Positions 12,486 through 25,324 of a stretch of DNA of 64,000 bases are shown here, in pieces (the stretch's first letter is position 1; the number at the start of each line of letters is the position of its first letter). The position numbers and the translations under genes were made by a program. The stretch comes from Chloranthus sessilifolius (taxonomy: Eukaryota; Streptophyta; Magnoliopsida; Chloranthales; Chloranthaceae). The DNA is taken from positions 61,664,104 to 61,728,103 of the forward strand of contig CM037587.1 of NCBI GenBank assembly GCA_021018995.1, written 5' to 3'. Under the pieces are notes generated by a model. The model saw only the letters and a list, made by a program, of their open reading frames with translations, was not told the origin of the DNA and did not search any database.

Positions 12486-13979
12486 CCTCAGTCATACAGA
12501 TACTGATCGGACAAAGTACCAAATCCTTCATCGAGAAATTGGCCATGCCAGCACATGAAGTGGTGTGGAGAGAAAAGTCAGAATTACCCATCCTCCCAAA
12601 GACCATAAAGTAAGAAGAAATGTCCCCCATGAAAAGTCCCAAGAAGGAAGCAGCCATTGTTGCCACCTTCAGTTTTGAGAAGTCACGCACCGACGATGAA
12701 TAGCCCTTGTACTTCGGTATATGGAACTTCCTGAAATACTGGCATGTCCCTCCTTACAGTACAAAGATTGAACATAAGACGATAAGAAGTTGATGTACCA
12801 GGTTCTGCATCCTTGGCAAGATACTATACAAAGAAGCCTTCACTAGAGGAGTACTGCTATGATGTGTTACGATGTCTGAAGGACAGTACATCATCTGGGA
12901 AGCACACGCCAGTGCCTGCAGCGCCCACGCTGGTAAACAGAGACTCACAGACCTAATCATACGACAAGGGATTGCCACCTATACGTTCAATGCTGCAAGC
13001 AGTAACAAGAGCATGTCATGCTCATTAAAGCCCCATCAGCCGCATTGAACCCCATAACCCCGCCATGGCCATTTTCAATGTGGGCCTTTGACATTGTCGG
13101 ACCCTTCATAGACATAATAGGGAACACTCACAAACATGCGTTCATCCTCACTATGATCGAATACTACACCTAGTGGGCAGATGCCAAGTCATATGTTTGA
13201 ATCACCACTTCAATGCTGATAAAGTTTATTGTTCAAAACATTATCACAAGGTTTGGAGTCCTCAAAATGTTCGTCACAGATAATGGACCACAATTCATCA
13301 CAGAAAAGTTAAAGAAATTGTGCAAGAAATACGACATTGATCTACACCATTTGTCACCATTTTATCACCAAGGAAATGGACAAGCGGAGGCCACAAAAAA
13401 AATACTGATTTGAATTCTTAAATAAATAGTGTAGACAAGTAATGGAGCCGACTGGCCCGATTGACTACCTGAAGCACTCTAGGCTTATAGAACTTCTATT
13501 CGTACAGCCGCAGGCCAGACTCCTTATCTCCTCACCTATGGGATGGAGGCAGTTTATCATAAGAAATACAAGTACCATCCCTACGTGTCCAACTTGATGA
13601 TCAGTTATCCATAGACGAGAGGAGGGTTGCTCTACTCACTGAGCTTGAACAACTCGATGAGACACGTTTAAGGTGAGTTGATCACGCGCAAGTGTACCAA
13701 AGGACAGTGGCCAGAGCCTATGATAAGAAAGTCTTTGAGCGAACCTTTGAAATTGGAGAGTTGGTCTTGAAGAAAATTATGCCTTCTAAGCATGCTCATC
13801 TCAAAGGAAAACTAAAGTCAAATTGGGATGGACCCTTTGTTATAATAGCCGCGTACCTTAGAAATGAATACAAGCTGGTAAACCAAGAGGGGGAGGAACT
13901 TCTTAACTCATGGAATGCCATGTACTTGATCAGTCACATAGTATACCAATTTCTTACCCTTATTGATGCTAGGACTTAG
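12486..13979 (+). pseudogene. Tat element B: integrase
   Basis: The catalytic core is clear: WAFDIVGPF near 13085, FVTDNGPQF near 13275 and NGQAEATKK near 13380, with 35 residues between the second Asp and the Glu, giving the DD35E triad. The C-terminal GPY/F-type module is readable at 13692-13979 (RAYDKKVFERTFEIGELVLKK, then GKLKSNWDGPFVI). The N-terminal zinc-binding part at 12890-13010 is out of frame and degenerate. Stops interrupt the core at about 13171, 13198 and 13413. Nothing of the element's own 3' LTR is recognised; another element's LTR starts right after 13979, so B is truncated. Confidence 0.85.
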
Positions 13980-13981
13980 TT

Positions 13982-15428
13982 TGTTACTAATAAGTCAATG
14001 ATATATAGATATTAAAGAAAATCAGTAAAAGAGAGCCAAAATGTTAATATTCGTCAAAATGAACTCAAAAGAGTAGTAAAAGATGATTGAGCGTAAAAGG
14101 ACAATTCACTATATACTGAAAGCTAGAAAATTGTGAAAGACGATTGAGTGTTGTTACTAAAGAAGAGAACAAGAAATCATAATTTATGATTCTTCAGAAG
14201 ACGTTCAAAAAGCTGAAGCGATATAGAAGAAAAATGCAAACAATCATAATTCAGAGAATCGACCAGAGAGAAAGCTATGAAATATAGAAAATCATGATTT
14301 ACAATTTTTTAGAAAAAGAAGAAAAGAGACAATCGTGATTGACGATTGTATTAATAAAAGCTTTCCTACTGCTACTGCTACTGCGGATTATGTGAATATT
14401 TACACCGCCATACATTGAATTAGAATAACTCTTGAATTAGATGTTTGACATATCACGGATCTGAGAAGATTGATGAAGACAGACTCCAGAAGATCTCTAC
14501 TACTGAACAAAAAGGAACAATCCAGAAGCGCATCAACTATGGAAAGCAAGGAAAGATAAAGTTAGACTTAGAGTTATAATAGGAATCTTTTTATTTCTTT
14601 TATTAGAATTAGAAGTTTTGTAAACCGACTCCTTATGATCTATAAATAAGAGAGCCCAGTGTAGGAATAAATCATCGAAGAAATTCTCAGCATCAATTGA
14701 TTGCTGAGGTTGGGTTTTCTTCTGATCTAATTTAGAGTAGACTTTTAATACTCTGTAGATTAGATATCCAAGGTTTCTCAAGAGAAATTGACGACTGCAT
14801 TTGGGAGCTGAAGATTAGAGTAGATATCTGTAGTTTCTCAGAAATAATTGACGACTGCAGCTGAGGAGTGAAAGATATAATTTTATTGCTTTTTAGTTTA
14901 GATTTATTTTATTGTAATTTCCTGCGTTGTAAACATCTCCAAATTTGAATTTGAATTACGACTCAGGTTGAAGTTTGCAGATTAGTGTAACGATTTTTAC
15001 TTTTCCATCTTCAGTTTTCTAGAATTTGATTGATGCCCAAGTTTTAGGAGATTGCTTATTAGATTAAATTTGTATTGATAGGATTTTAATATTGCCTGAC
15101 GACCAATGCTAGGAAACTTAATATATTGTATAACGGTACTGTTTAAATTCATAAATATCTGATAGCGGAAGATTGTGATTGACGACCATAATCTAAAGAA
15201 GGAGGATTAAGATTTATTTTTTGCAATTTAGATTAAGAAATAATTATTTTATTCATATTTCTCCAGTAGTTTAAGAACTTAAAAGATAGATATAAGTTTT
15301 CAGAAAAATTAAGTTAATACAGAGAAATCCGTCTTCGTGGGAACTGTCCTATACTAGCTCTACAATTTCCATTGTGTGCTTACAATAGGTTAAGACTTAA
15401 TTAAAGATACATAAAAGTAGCGTTAGCA
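13982..15428 (+). mobile_element. 5' LTR of Athila-like derivative D
   Basis: It ends ..cgttagca seven bases before a tRNA-Asp primer-binding site at 15435, so this is a 5' LTR on the plus strand. A strong TATA box (TATAAATA, 14641-14648) puts transcription start near 14670. Upstream, 14040-14350, lies an array of inverted AATCATGATT- and ATCGTGATTGACGAT-like motifs. The left end is uncertain by about 100 bp; TGTTAC at 13982 is the best candidate, and no target duplication was found. No matching 3' LTR is recognisable downstream. Confidence 0.6.
14641..14648 (+). promoter_or_regulatory. TATA box of LTR D
   Basis: The sequence ctataaataagagagccc is a near-ideal plant TATA box. It lies just downstream of the motif array and about 790 bp before the primer-binding site. 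Confidence 0.65.
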
Positions 15429-15434
15429 AATTTT

Positions 15435-15452
15435 TGGAGCCGTTGCCGGGGA
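15435..15452 (+). other. Primer-binding site of element D (tRNA-Asp)
   Basis: TGGAGCCGTTGCCGGGGA differs at one base from TGGCGCCGTTGCCGGGGA, the complement of the 3' end of plant tRNA-Asp(GTC), which Athila elements use to prime reverse transcription. Confidence 0.85.
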
Positions 15453-15723
15453 TAGGTTATTTATATTAATTTAAGAAAACAAGTATTTATCTTTCTCTTT
15501 TCATATTTCTTTATATTTTTCGATTTTCTTTGATCACTTCTTCAATCTTTTGTAGGTTTATTCGGAGTGATGAATCAGAGTTTTAACTTTCCCTGATCAG
15601 AGAAGCTCGAGGCTTAGATTTGTTTTATCTCCCTGCTTTCTAGAATAAAAATTAGATAAAAATAAAATAAAATAGACATTTATAATAACTGTTTTAGTCA
15701 CCTTGGTCCGTGATAATTCAGAA

Positions 15724-16135
15724 TGGCAGGAAAAGATCAATATGTGGCTAAGACGATGGGGGAGAATTATGCTTTAACCTCTTACACCTCCCCCATGTAT
15801 TCAAATACACCCTACAGCCGGTAATAGAACTTTTGAAATTATGCCCAATGTGCTTCAAATACTTTCGACTTTTCATGGGCTAATGGATGAAGATCCCTAT
15901 TTGCATTTAAATAAGTTCGTCAAAGTATATACTATCATTCGAATTAAGAACTTAACAGAAGCATTCACACGGTTATAAGGTTAGACACTCAAATTGAGGA
16001 GCTAACCCTTTTCAGAAGAGAGAGTAGCGTACTACCTCCACATGCAATTGGTACATCTAGAGGATGCTTGTTTATGGGATACATATCAACTCCCTCTATT
16101 TTTAATTGAATTCCTTAAGAACCTGTCGAGCTACC
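15724..16135 (+). pseudogene. Athila gag fragment of element D
   Basis: An ATG at 15724 opens MAGKDQYVAKTMGENY. After a frameshift near 15810 the conserved Athila gag N-terminal region is readable (FEIMPNVLQIL, then FHGLMDEDPYLHLNKFV), with further stops or shifts after 15975. The nucleocapsid and zinc knuckle are absent; similarity ends near 16135. In intact elements this protein builds the virus-like particle. Here only about 130 codons remain, so D can move only with proteins from another element. Confidence 0.7.
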
Positions 16136-17630
16136 TACTCACTTGTAGCAAACACCTGTAACATATGTATATAACTTAATTTTTGAGAGTATTCTATGAT
16201 TTATAATATGCGCAAGTACACTCAATCGTAAAGTCTCTTATGTATGGTCACAATCACTTTACTCGTATGGATTTACGATTTCTTGCGATTCGGAGAGTCA
16301 AATCATAGCGAGTACAATTTGAAGCATCATAGAGTTTCACTTTCGTTCTACAAAATTGCAAATGACAAGTTTGGGGAACAGGCGATTCCAGTGATCGATC
16401 TTATCGAATAGAATGGAATTCGACCACATTTAACTTGTAGAGGAAGCAGATATGCTACGTATTCAATTTTTCCACTTGCCAACCACCCAAGCCTAAAAAC
16501 CTACACCTTGGTATTTAACTAGAAGTGACGGTTCAAGCCTAACCTCTTTCCTATAAATCAATACCCATCCACAGGCTAGAACCATCTCACAACCTTTCTC
16601 TTTCCTCCATCCTTATCCCTAAACTCCATGATGGAAGTGCATAACCCAAGTGATTTTAGCAAGAGACTTGATAGAATTCTTGAAATACATAGAGCTGAGC
16701 TCCTAGTTGTAGAATAAAGAGTAAAAAATCTGAAGTGTCAGCGACCTATTAAAGATGTTGAATCATCCACCAAGATTACCATTAACCCTAAACCTAACCC
16801 AAATCCTAAACCTTTTTCCTACGCCTCATCTTCCCCCACTTCCTAACCTTTATACTATCACAACCCACCCCGAATGCATGTTCCTTTATAGTGAGGATGG
16901 GTTGTAATTTTCAGTGTCATCTCCCATCCCATCCTTGATCTCCTCGCCACCCTTCTCCATTACCTATACTTTTCCCGCCAACTGTGAACAGTCTCTTCAC
17001 ATAGTTTGCTCAAGGGAGTAGTATAGGTGAAGGGTGATATGGCGATGAGATCTGGCAATGTGTTCACGTCCCCACGCTTCACAGAACTACCACTGTGGCA
17101 TTGCATTTCTTCTAAGGAAGACCTGTGATGTGCCCAATTTGGGGGAGTGCAATTTGGAAGACAGAGGGACGTGTTCTGACAGCTCTTGGAGTAGCAACCT
17201 TGTCAAGGAGTGGATACTCCCTTGGTAGGAAGGAATGAGAGACTCTACTCATGATGTTAGATACCAAGGACCAATCTTTATCGAAGACACATTCTCTTAG
17301 ACGTTGCTGCTGATGTTTAAAATAGTTTGTGTCTAGATTTTTTCTAGGATTATTTTCTTTTCTGTAATTAGTTTCAATATTTTTTCTTCTAATCATTGTA
17401 ACTATTCAGTAATATATGAAATTTTCTTTTTGACAAACTTTTTTTTGCTAACTGTGTAATTGTTACTAACATTTCTTTTATTTTTTTTATTAATGTCTCT
17501 GAGAAGTAAAACATTGCATTTTCCTCAAGTTTGGGGGAACATTTTTTAAAGAATTTTTTCACATCCAGTAAGCAATTAGAGATATCAATAATTTTTAGGT
17601 AAATAATTTTCTGTATCCCCTATTATTTTT
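16136..17630. other. Unclassified interior of element D
   Basis: No protease, RT or integrase motif is seen where pol should be. A TATAAATC at about 16554 is followed about 75 bases later by ATGATGGAAG (16628), opening a frame of about 30 codons (MEVHNPSDFSKRLDRILEI) with stops after that; I do not recognise it. Positions 16740-16850 hold an imperfect repeat of aaccctaaacct. A purine tract aagtttgggggaac lies near 17530. It may be a promoter-bearing insertion replacing pol, or decayed gag-pol. Confidence 0.3.
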
Positions 17631-17672
17631 GTACCAATGAGGGCATTGTCCAAAATAAGTTTGGGGGGGATA
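17631..17672 (+). promoter_or_regulatory. Internal polypurine tract (PPT1) of element D
   Basis: The block caatgagggcattgtcc, then aagtttgggggggata corresponds to the box ending in TTTGGGGG found after the post-pol gene in elements A, F and H. It marks the 3' end of the coding part and shows D reads on the plus strand. Confidence 0.6.
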
Positions 17673-18780
17673 CACAATTTCTATGTATAACAGTAATATA
17701 ATTAGTATAGTAGTAAATCAATTAGTTTTATTTAGTTTGTTTTTGTAAAAAAAATTTGAAATTTTAATTTTTTTTAGTTGATCATTACGTAGGTATTATG
17801 ATAGCAAAATTACAAAATTTGAAAACTTACAATCCATTATAGTAGGAGTTCAATAATCAAAATAAAGAACAATACAATTCATGCTTAGCTCGTTGAACAA
17901 TGTATTAGAATGGATGTTTGAAACAATAGATTGATCTAAATTGCAAAATTTTAGACTATAGTTTCAAAATTAGTAACCAGTGAGATTTTGAGTCGTATTT
18001 CCTATTTTATTCAGAGAGAGACTACTTTTATTCAAGTCAAAAAGATTTCTTTGAACTTCTACACTGATATGAAATCTCATATTGCTGAATTTAGAATCAA
18101 AATATTCTATGATAACCTGATTTTTTGTCTAGAACTATCTGTTAGAAATATCAAAGCAATAAGGCATCTATACTAGTAAATCGTAAAGATGACTAAAGGC
18201 CATCTTTTATTAAATCAAAGTCAAAAAGTCAAAATCCCAGAATAAATTTTATCCTTTGAACCCATATTAGAAGCCAAAACCAAATTTCTTTGTACCAAAA
18301 ATCTGATAAACCCTTAACCATATGTACTACCCAAAGCTTTCAACCTTTAACCCTTATGTTTTTCAAGATTTTAGAATACAAAAAAAAGGGAAGAAGAGGG
18401 AGTAGAAGGAGTAAAAAGAAAAAACAGATAAGGAAATGCCAAAAGAGGGTATAGCTGAAGAAATCAAAAGAAGAATATGGGAAAGGAATGAAAAATTGTG
18501 AAAAAAAATGATTTCTGAAAAAGAAGAGCGATTTAAAAGTAAAAAGCTTTTGAAGATGACAAATTGTAGAAAGAACAATTTTATAAAAGATCAAAATGGG
18601 ATTTTACAAGGAAAAAAAAATGGGAAGAAGTTATCCAATTCATGGATACTTACTAAAGAAAAAAAGAAGCTGAAAAGATAGGAGAAAGAAAAGCTAAATC
18701 CTCAGAAAAATTTTGAATCCTTTTCTACCCTTCTTTTACACCTTATGAAACCCAAAACCCCATTACCAAGTGTCATCTTG
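17673..18780 (+). other. Non-coding 3' region of element D
   Basis: This AT-rich region has no long reading frame. A purine-rich block at 18370-18700 is mostly aaaag and gaag runs. I could not find the 3' LTR; the last part (18720-18780) is pyrimidine-rich. Positions 18781-19190 after it hold nothing I can identify. Confidence 0.35.
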
Positions 18781-19189
18781 ACAATTACATAAATGGTCGG
18801 GTCAATAAATCTCGTTCCGATGGATCTGCTCACCGACGCCTCGGAAGCCACATTTTTTACTATTTTACCACCGAATTGATCTTAAGTTAAAAATCTCAAA
18901 CTTTTAAAAAATGATAATAAATAAACCCTCTATCTATCAAACTTTTACTTCTCACCTCTTCAATCCATTCATTCCCCAGGGAAACCAAACACTAAGTATA
19001 ATCAACTCTGAGAAATCCCAAATGTCTACTGGAAAGGGACCCTTGACGCGGCATTGGTGTGAGCAATGACGCGCCCGATTTGACATGATATGTGAAAGCC
19101 TTTGCCATTACATCAAATTACATCATATTATCTGGTCACTTGACCTTATTTTTAGACGTTCGTATGACTTCCCTTGGTACCTTGATGTT

Positions 19190-21143
19190 GGTGGTGCTTG
19201 CCATCCCTCAAAAGAGGGTCTAAAATTATTAATCAAACTAGGCAGAGCACACTCACACAGACCTGCAAGTAATCAGGGTCTTTTGTAGCAAGTTTTGACA
19301 AGATGGTGAGTAAGGGAATGTCCACAGGGAGGTTAGTTTTAAAATATGATAAATCTCCAGATCTGTGAGAGATCTGGCACCCTAACTAATGCTAAGTTAA
19401 CTACAAGACAGGGGAGAGGTTTAAAATGGATTATCAGTTAAGCTAAGCTGAAATTAAACAAAGGCTATCTTGGATCGAGTTTGGGAACTTAGATCTTGCA
19501 GGGGAAAAGAGTAAAAAGCAGAAAATGGTGAAGAGTAGCTTGGAGATTGGTCTCACTGAAATTAGGTTCAATTAATCATGCCACAGAGGTTCAGAGTACA
19601 CAATTCCCTCAACTGGCTCTAAGAACAGCTGCAGGGCAGAGGGCTCCACTCCAAATCACAGGATCCACCTAGTCTTAAGGCTATGATCTGTCCACTTGAA
19701 TGGTCACAGACCATCCTATAGACTTTATCGGATCCATGGATTTGCAGCAGACAAATCCAATTGGAGCCTGAACTTGGACTAACCCTAAGGTTATGATATG
19801 TCCACTTTAATGGTCACAAACCATCCTAGAGATCTCCTCCAAAGCTAAAGCATCAATTAGAATAATTAAAACCACTACAGATGCTACAATTCCAAGGTCA
19901 TAGACTCAAGGATTTACAGGAGTATCAGATCCAGGGAGATCGGATGGCATCCAAGAGGCCTACCAGTTAAGTGGGTGAGCTGATTTACAGACTCCTCTAC
20001 ACAAATCCAATCGATCACCAAATGAAATCAAAGGAACTTTAGATCTAATTAAAGCATTAACAATAGCATTTACATTGCAATCAAAATCACTCTACAATGG
20101 CAATATTCTCAGATCTGTAGTCTGTGCAGCTGGCAACCCACAATAGCAATCTTAACCTTACCCAATTATAGATCTAACCTCTCTCCTCGCTACTCCAGGG
20201 GAATTAGCCAAACATTGTTGAGCTAAAGGAGGGAAAATGGAATTGCTCTACAAGCTCTAATCTCCAGAATTTAGCTCAGATCTCGATCTCCCCCCAATTA
20301 CAATTGGGGGTCTGTATATATGGCTTTCTCCTTTGTTTTTCCCACCAAAAATCCCTTCTAGAAGGTCCTCAAAGTTTGTTAGAGTTCTGTTAGAGCACGT
20401 GGGTCGGTTAGGGTTTCCTAAGGCATCTTCTGGAACCGTCATGTCGATCACCAAGTGCCTCGAGTTTTGTGCAGCAGGTCATCAAGTCACAGCGTGTGCA
20501 TAGCTGAATTTCTGAGAAGTTCTACACACGATTTCGACAGCTTCAGGAGGCTTTCGACAGGTTGGAATGGAGCTTTTTGGTCCTTTCACTAGGTTCTCAG
20601 ATCTCTTTGACAGGCTCCGATAGGATGAGCCTTCTCTTAGAGCATCAGCATTCTCAACCCTTGGCCTGGAGCATTCAATAGGCTGGAGAAGCTTTTCAAC
20701 AGGTTGGGGAACCATTTCGACGGGTTCCATTTTGCATGTCATCATTTCGATAGGGTTGCTCTCCCTCCTATCGAAAGGCTCAAGCACCCTTCGATAGGAT
20801 TTGTTCCAGCGTCTCCATCTTGATATGCTCAGGAAACCATTCGATAGGTTCCTTTTACACCTCAGGCAGGTTTTTGATAGGATGGTTTCTTCCTTTCTTT
20901 CAGCTATTCGATAGGTTCTTGGATCCTATTGAACCCCTTAATCCACACGAATCCATCTTTCTTCTGCCTTCAGATCCTATCGAAACCTTTTCAACTGCAC
21001 TAATTCCTCCTTTCTTTGCTTTCAGCTCCTATCGAAGTCTTTAGGTTACCTCTCGATAGGATGTTTTCAGCCTGTTTTCACTTCCTTTGCCTTACCCTGC
21101 TATAGCCACATGCTCCAAGGGTTCAGTGATGTGCTACCCTCTG
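19190..21143 (-). mobile_element. Athila-type LTR E, interrupted by element A
   Basis: This reads on the minus strand. It carries the shared block cagacctgcaagtaatcagggtcttttgtagcaag at its low-coordinate end, two copies of the conserved hairpin (19681-19715, 19791-19826), a TATA-like TATATAT at 20315-20321 and, upstream of that box, about 16 copies of a TTCGATAGG or CCTATCGAAAG motif (20530-21070). Positions 20708-21143 match 48393-48790, part of a second LTR of this family. The upstream end is missing because element A begins at 21144; its continuation is not found beyond A. The low-coordinate boundary is approximate. No primer site is seen beside it, so it is a 3' or solo LTR. Confidence 0.7.
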
Positions 21144-23609
21144 TGTTGTTGATTTCAAGTGTGCTTCCCTTATTGGTTGGTGGTGAAAGTATTTAAGAAT
21201 TAAAAACAGAATGAAACAGGGGATGAATCATCACAACTCGGAAATCCTAGACCTGCAAGATACAGGGTCATTTGTAGCAAGTTTTGATAAGTAAGAGTTT
21301 GTCCCACACGGAAAGGTGATCTAAGGCTCCAAGGGAGTCGTCTCTAGTAGTCCCTCCAGATCTGTCTACAGATCTGGCAGTCCTAAAAGGAGGGAAGTTT
21401 GAGGTCACTTATTCTAAGTAGTCTAATAACTAAATTACGAAAAGGATTGAGAGGATGGATGGAGTGTGGAAAATAATTATAAAAAGGGTGAGAAATATGT
21501 TATTGAGTCAAGGTCAGAGGAGTTTTTGTAACTCAGATTTAGATCTGATGTTATAGAATTCCTGTTCAGAGGCTACATTGTCACCTCTGAGGAGAAAGGA
21601 TCCAACCCATCGCTACTGCCATGACTCCACCCTTAGGACTATAACCTGTCCACTTGAATGGTCACAGACTATCCCATAGGGGAGCCACTATCCAGGGATG
21701 AGTCAGAACATAATAATTAAATCATTGCAAGCACTATTTCATCCAGGCTAGCAGCTCAGGAATCCATAGGGAACCTCAACCTCTAAAGTTCCATATGTGG
21801 GGTTAAGGCTGGAAAACCATGATAGCCCATACACATGGAACCAGCAAGCGATTGAGTACAACCTTTGATCCAGCTGTCCATTGCTTGAGAGAGGCTATAA
21901 TGGTCCAGTCACCAGCCTACAATCTCTATAACCAGATCAGATCCGGCATCTGATGGCAGATCTATACAACTATGGGGGAGTCTACCTCTGTACAATCCCT
22001 CACCAGGCTTCTACAAGCTCAGGTGAAAAGAAGAAGGATCCATCTTGGATCGGTGGATCAGAATCACCCTAAGGCTATAATCTGTCCACTTAAATGGTCA
22101 CAAACTATCCCAGAGGTTATCCTCCTCACGGAGCCCAAAACAAAATAAGATTATCGCTGCTACCACCATGTTCACCAGGCTACCAGCTCAAGATCCCATG
22201 GGGATTTCAGATCTAGTAGGTCCTGTGGTGGGGCTAAGGCTGGAAGACCATGATAGCCCAAACACACAAGTTACTTGGATCTGAGTAGCCCTTAAAATCA
22301 GTCCTCCATTGCCTAGGCAATGGCGGATCACAAGGCAGCAGCCTTGCACAGAGCATCTCACAAATCAACAGCAATCCCACAAAGTATAAATCCTATTACA
22401 AAATTTCCATTAATCTAACTCAAATACATATACAGAGTCATAGCCAGCAATTGCTGGACTATGGAGAGAAGAAAAGAAAAAGAAAAAGAAAAACTACTTA
22501 CTGCTAAAAACAAAAGAGAAAAGAAAAGCGATCTGAGATAGGTTCCCCAGATACCTAAACCTAAGCTAGGCCTGGGCATATATAGCAGTGGGGTGGCGGC
22601 GCATTAGGGTTAGGAAACCCTAATTTTAATGATGCCACATGGCCTTCTACTGATCCTTAGATGCCTCGAGGAGTGTGCACAGAGATTTGAGCATGGGAAT
22701 GCATGCCCTAATCATTGGAAGTTTCCAGAATGCCCTCTGCTGAAGAGATGGAAGTTTGGGTTCAGAGGCTCGCTAGGTAGCTGTAGTTTCCCAGACATCT
22801 CGCGTGGTAGCTCATTGCTCTTCGCTAGGATGATTTGACACTGAAGCTTCAGCCGTCGCGAGGTTGCCTTGGTTTGCTCTTCAGGCAATCGCGCGGTAGA
22901 GAGTTGAGCTCTCACTGAGTTGGAGTTCGCGAGGTTGAATAGAAAACATAGTCTCAAGCGTCGCGAGGTTGCAATTCAAGCGAAGGCATGTAGATTAATC
23001 TTCTTGCCAAGGGCAGAACTATGAGCTCTTTTCTTTACTTGGACTTTGCGAGTTACCTCGCCAGGTTCTTTTGAGTTTTGACTGCGCGAGGTTCTTTGTC
23101 TCACTCAATCTTCGTGAGATGGGCTTTGCCTTCTCTAGGATTCTTTCTTTCTTGAAGCTGATGAGGCATTCTTCTTTGAGAATTGTACTGGCGACTGTCA
23201 CGACTCGTGAGAATCTTCTGAAGCTCTCTCTCCTCAGTTGTCTTAAGCGAACTTCGCGAGATTGAGAGAAGTCTGCCTTGAACTGTGCGACACTGAGCGC
23301 TGTGTTCTACCCTTGATCTTAGCGGGAGCTACACGGAGTTGAGTTTCTGAAGCTCCCCAGTCATTCATCTGTGCGAGAGGTTGCTTGTAAAGCCTTGGGA
23401 AGCTCAGCTGATCTGCGCAAGGCTTCAAGGTGCATTCTTGTTGAGGGGCATCTGGTGCCAAAGCAGGCTCCATAACAAGATTGTTGGCCTTATTTCACTG
23501 CTGATTATTTCCTGAACAAAACACTTAAGACGAGTTTATTAAGTGGCTAAGGGTCTAATCGAAGGTTAAGTTAAGGGGTGAAAAGTGGTACTTTTCAGGT
23601 CTTAACACA
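21144..23609 (-). mobile_element. 3' LTR of element A
   Basis: It is 2466 bp long. In element orientation it starts TGTGTTAAGACC next to the polypurine tract and ends ..CAACAACA. U3 (23609 to about 22585) holds an array of about 12 TCGCGAGGTTG-like motifs (22798-23413) and two telo-box-like AACCCTAA copies at 22603-22625, then TATATAT at 22578-22584. The transcribed R-U5 part (about 1.4 kb) holds two conserved hairpins (21639-21674, 22075-22110) and two GCTNNTAGC hairpins near 21750 and 22180. Confidence 0.9.
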
Positions 23610-23622
23610 CCCCCAAACCTAA
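23610..23622 (-). promoter_or_regulatory. Polypurine tract (PPT2) of element A
   Basis: On the minus strand ttaggtttggggg lies directly before the LTR start TGTGTTAAG, the expected priming site for plus-strand synthesis. Confidence 0.85.
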
Positions 23623-25269
23623 TCTTTGCTAGTCCCTTAGCAAAGCTACATTAAATCTATCCTAAAAATTAAATGCTACTTTCGTAGGGAGCACGGATAC
23701 ATTTAGCATATGTACCAAGCCTTTTAAACCCCTAAGTGATCCCTAGTGGAGTGAAGTCTCCTGAGGGTTTTCAGTGAAGACACCCACAAACTTTTCCAAT
23801 GAAATAGTTAACTAAAGTGCAATGTCTTCCAATGAGCAGTTAAGGAATCAGATTTAGCCTACTCATGAATCAGCATAAAAGAAGTTTAATTCATTGGTTG
23901 CGCAGGAACTTAGACAACATAATTTGCATGTTAGCATAGCATTTCCAAATAATTTGTGATCACAGAAAACTGCACAAATGCATGTCAGCACTGAGCTTAT
24001 CCTTATGTCAGAAAATTAGGTTAAGGTCATACAGAATATATTCAAGTTCAGACCCAAAAGAAAGCTTTTCAAGGCATACTCTCATCAAGGTTTGTTGAGG
24101 GGTTCAGTTTCTCACAGGCTCAAGAGCAGTTACATCCCCCAACTGGGTTTGTAAGCATGAGCATATACAGAGTTCTTAAGTGCTGGCATCATTGTTAGTT
24201 TCTCACCATAGATTGGATAATTCCTTATCTTCACATGACAGCTCACTCAATCTTTGGATCACAAGGGCTTTTAACTGGGTTAAAATGTGGCTTATGGAGT
24301 ATGGTTGAAAAGAATAGAAGGTTTGAAAAGGGGTTCAAAAATTGAGAACTCAGTGGGTGCAGGAGGTGGTTCATGACTTCACCTTCTTGAATTCAGCTCC
24401 CTTCATCTTCTTTGAGATTTCATATTTGAAGTGATCAGTTTCTCATCTTCATTTTGATTTTCCAATGAAGGTTCCTCTTGACTTCTCTCTTATTCCTCTT
24501 CATTATTATTTCTTTTGTTTCTTTTTGCTGGAGTTTTCTTCCCCTTTATTTTATTTTATTTTATTTTGTTTTTGCTTCTCAGACATGCCACCATGTCCTC
24601 AGTTATCAGTCTGCCATAATAGATGCTTCTTCTCCATTCACCTAATGCTGACCATAGCTAGTCCATCTTCAACTCTTTCTCCTTTACCTTCTGAATTCTC
24701 AGAGTGAGGGTAGGTTGAATCAGGTTCATAGGTTCAGGTTCAAGTACTCAGGTGTATTTTGAAGAAATTTAGGATTTAAAGCTCAAAGGGGTATGGACAA
24801 GGGCAGTTGCTTTAGGATTGATCTTTTTAGGCTCAAACTGTCCAAGAGAAGGCCTTGATCCTTTCCTAGGTTTCATGAGTACTGTCAGTTGTTTCAACTT
24901 GGAGTTACCTAACTTCTAGTGAGCACAGAGACTCAGCCAGTCCTTAGAACTAGAAGAAGTGCCTTAGTTACTCCTAAAAAAAAAATAATTTTGTAAGCCC
25001 AATTCTCATTGGTTCTGGTCATCCTTTGAACTTTTAAGTATGTCCTCACCTTTTTCTCTCTCTACTGATTCACTAAGTGCAGATACACATGTGTTTCCTT
25101 GGTGAAATTATTATGGAAATGTGGAATATTAGGAGTCTATAATGTTCATAAATTTTAAACTTCTTAATTTTATGATTCTTAAGTGGACAGAGGTCCATTT
25201 CCATATTGCTCAGATGGGTCTGTTGCACTTATGTTAACTATTCCATTGGCAGGGTCCGCCTGCCATACC
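23623..25269 (-). other. Non-coding segment between the two polypurine tracts of element A
   Basis: There is no convincing reading frame. The segment is alignable with 36449-38010 (opposite orientation) and 41820-43124, sharing blocks such as ctcaagagcagtta, tgacagctcaatcc, ccacattttaacccag and cactagggatcac. Conservation of a 1.3-1.6 kb non-coding block in three elements suggests a cis-acting role or simple common descent. Confidence 0.6.
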
Positions 25270-25283
25270 CCCAAACCTATGAG
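25270..25283 (-). promoter_or_regulatory. Internal polypurine tract (PPT1) of element A
   Basis: On the minus strand caggggacactg-like sequence is followed by ataggtttgggggtatggc. The arrangement, a GAGGACA box then TTTGGGGG just downstream of the third ORF, recurs at 43125, 39990, 36437 and 17655. Confidence 0.7.
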
Positions 25284-25324
25284 GAGCAGTGTCCTCACTG
25301 GTTCAAGGTCGCTGTGCAGCAGAG

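Noticed and set aside
18340-18600. Hydrophobic minus-strand frames rich in Phe and Leu
   Set aside because: The opposite strand is a low-complexity purine stretch; the frames are compositional.
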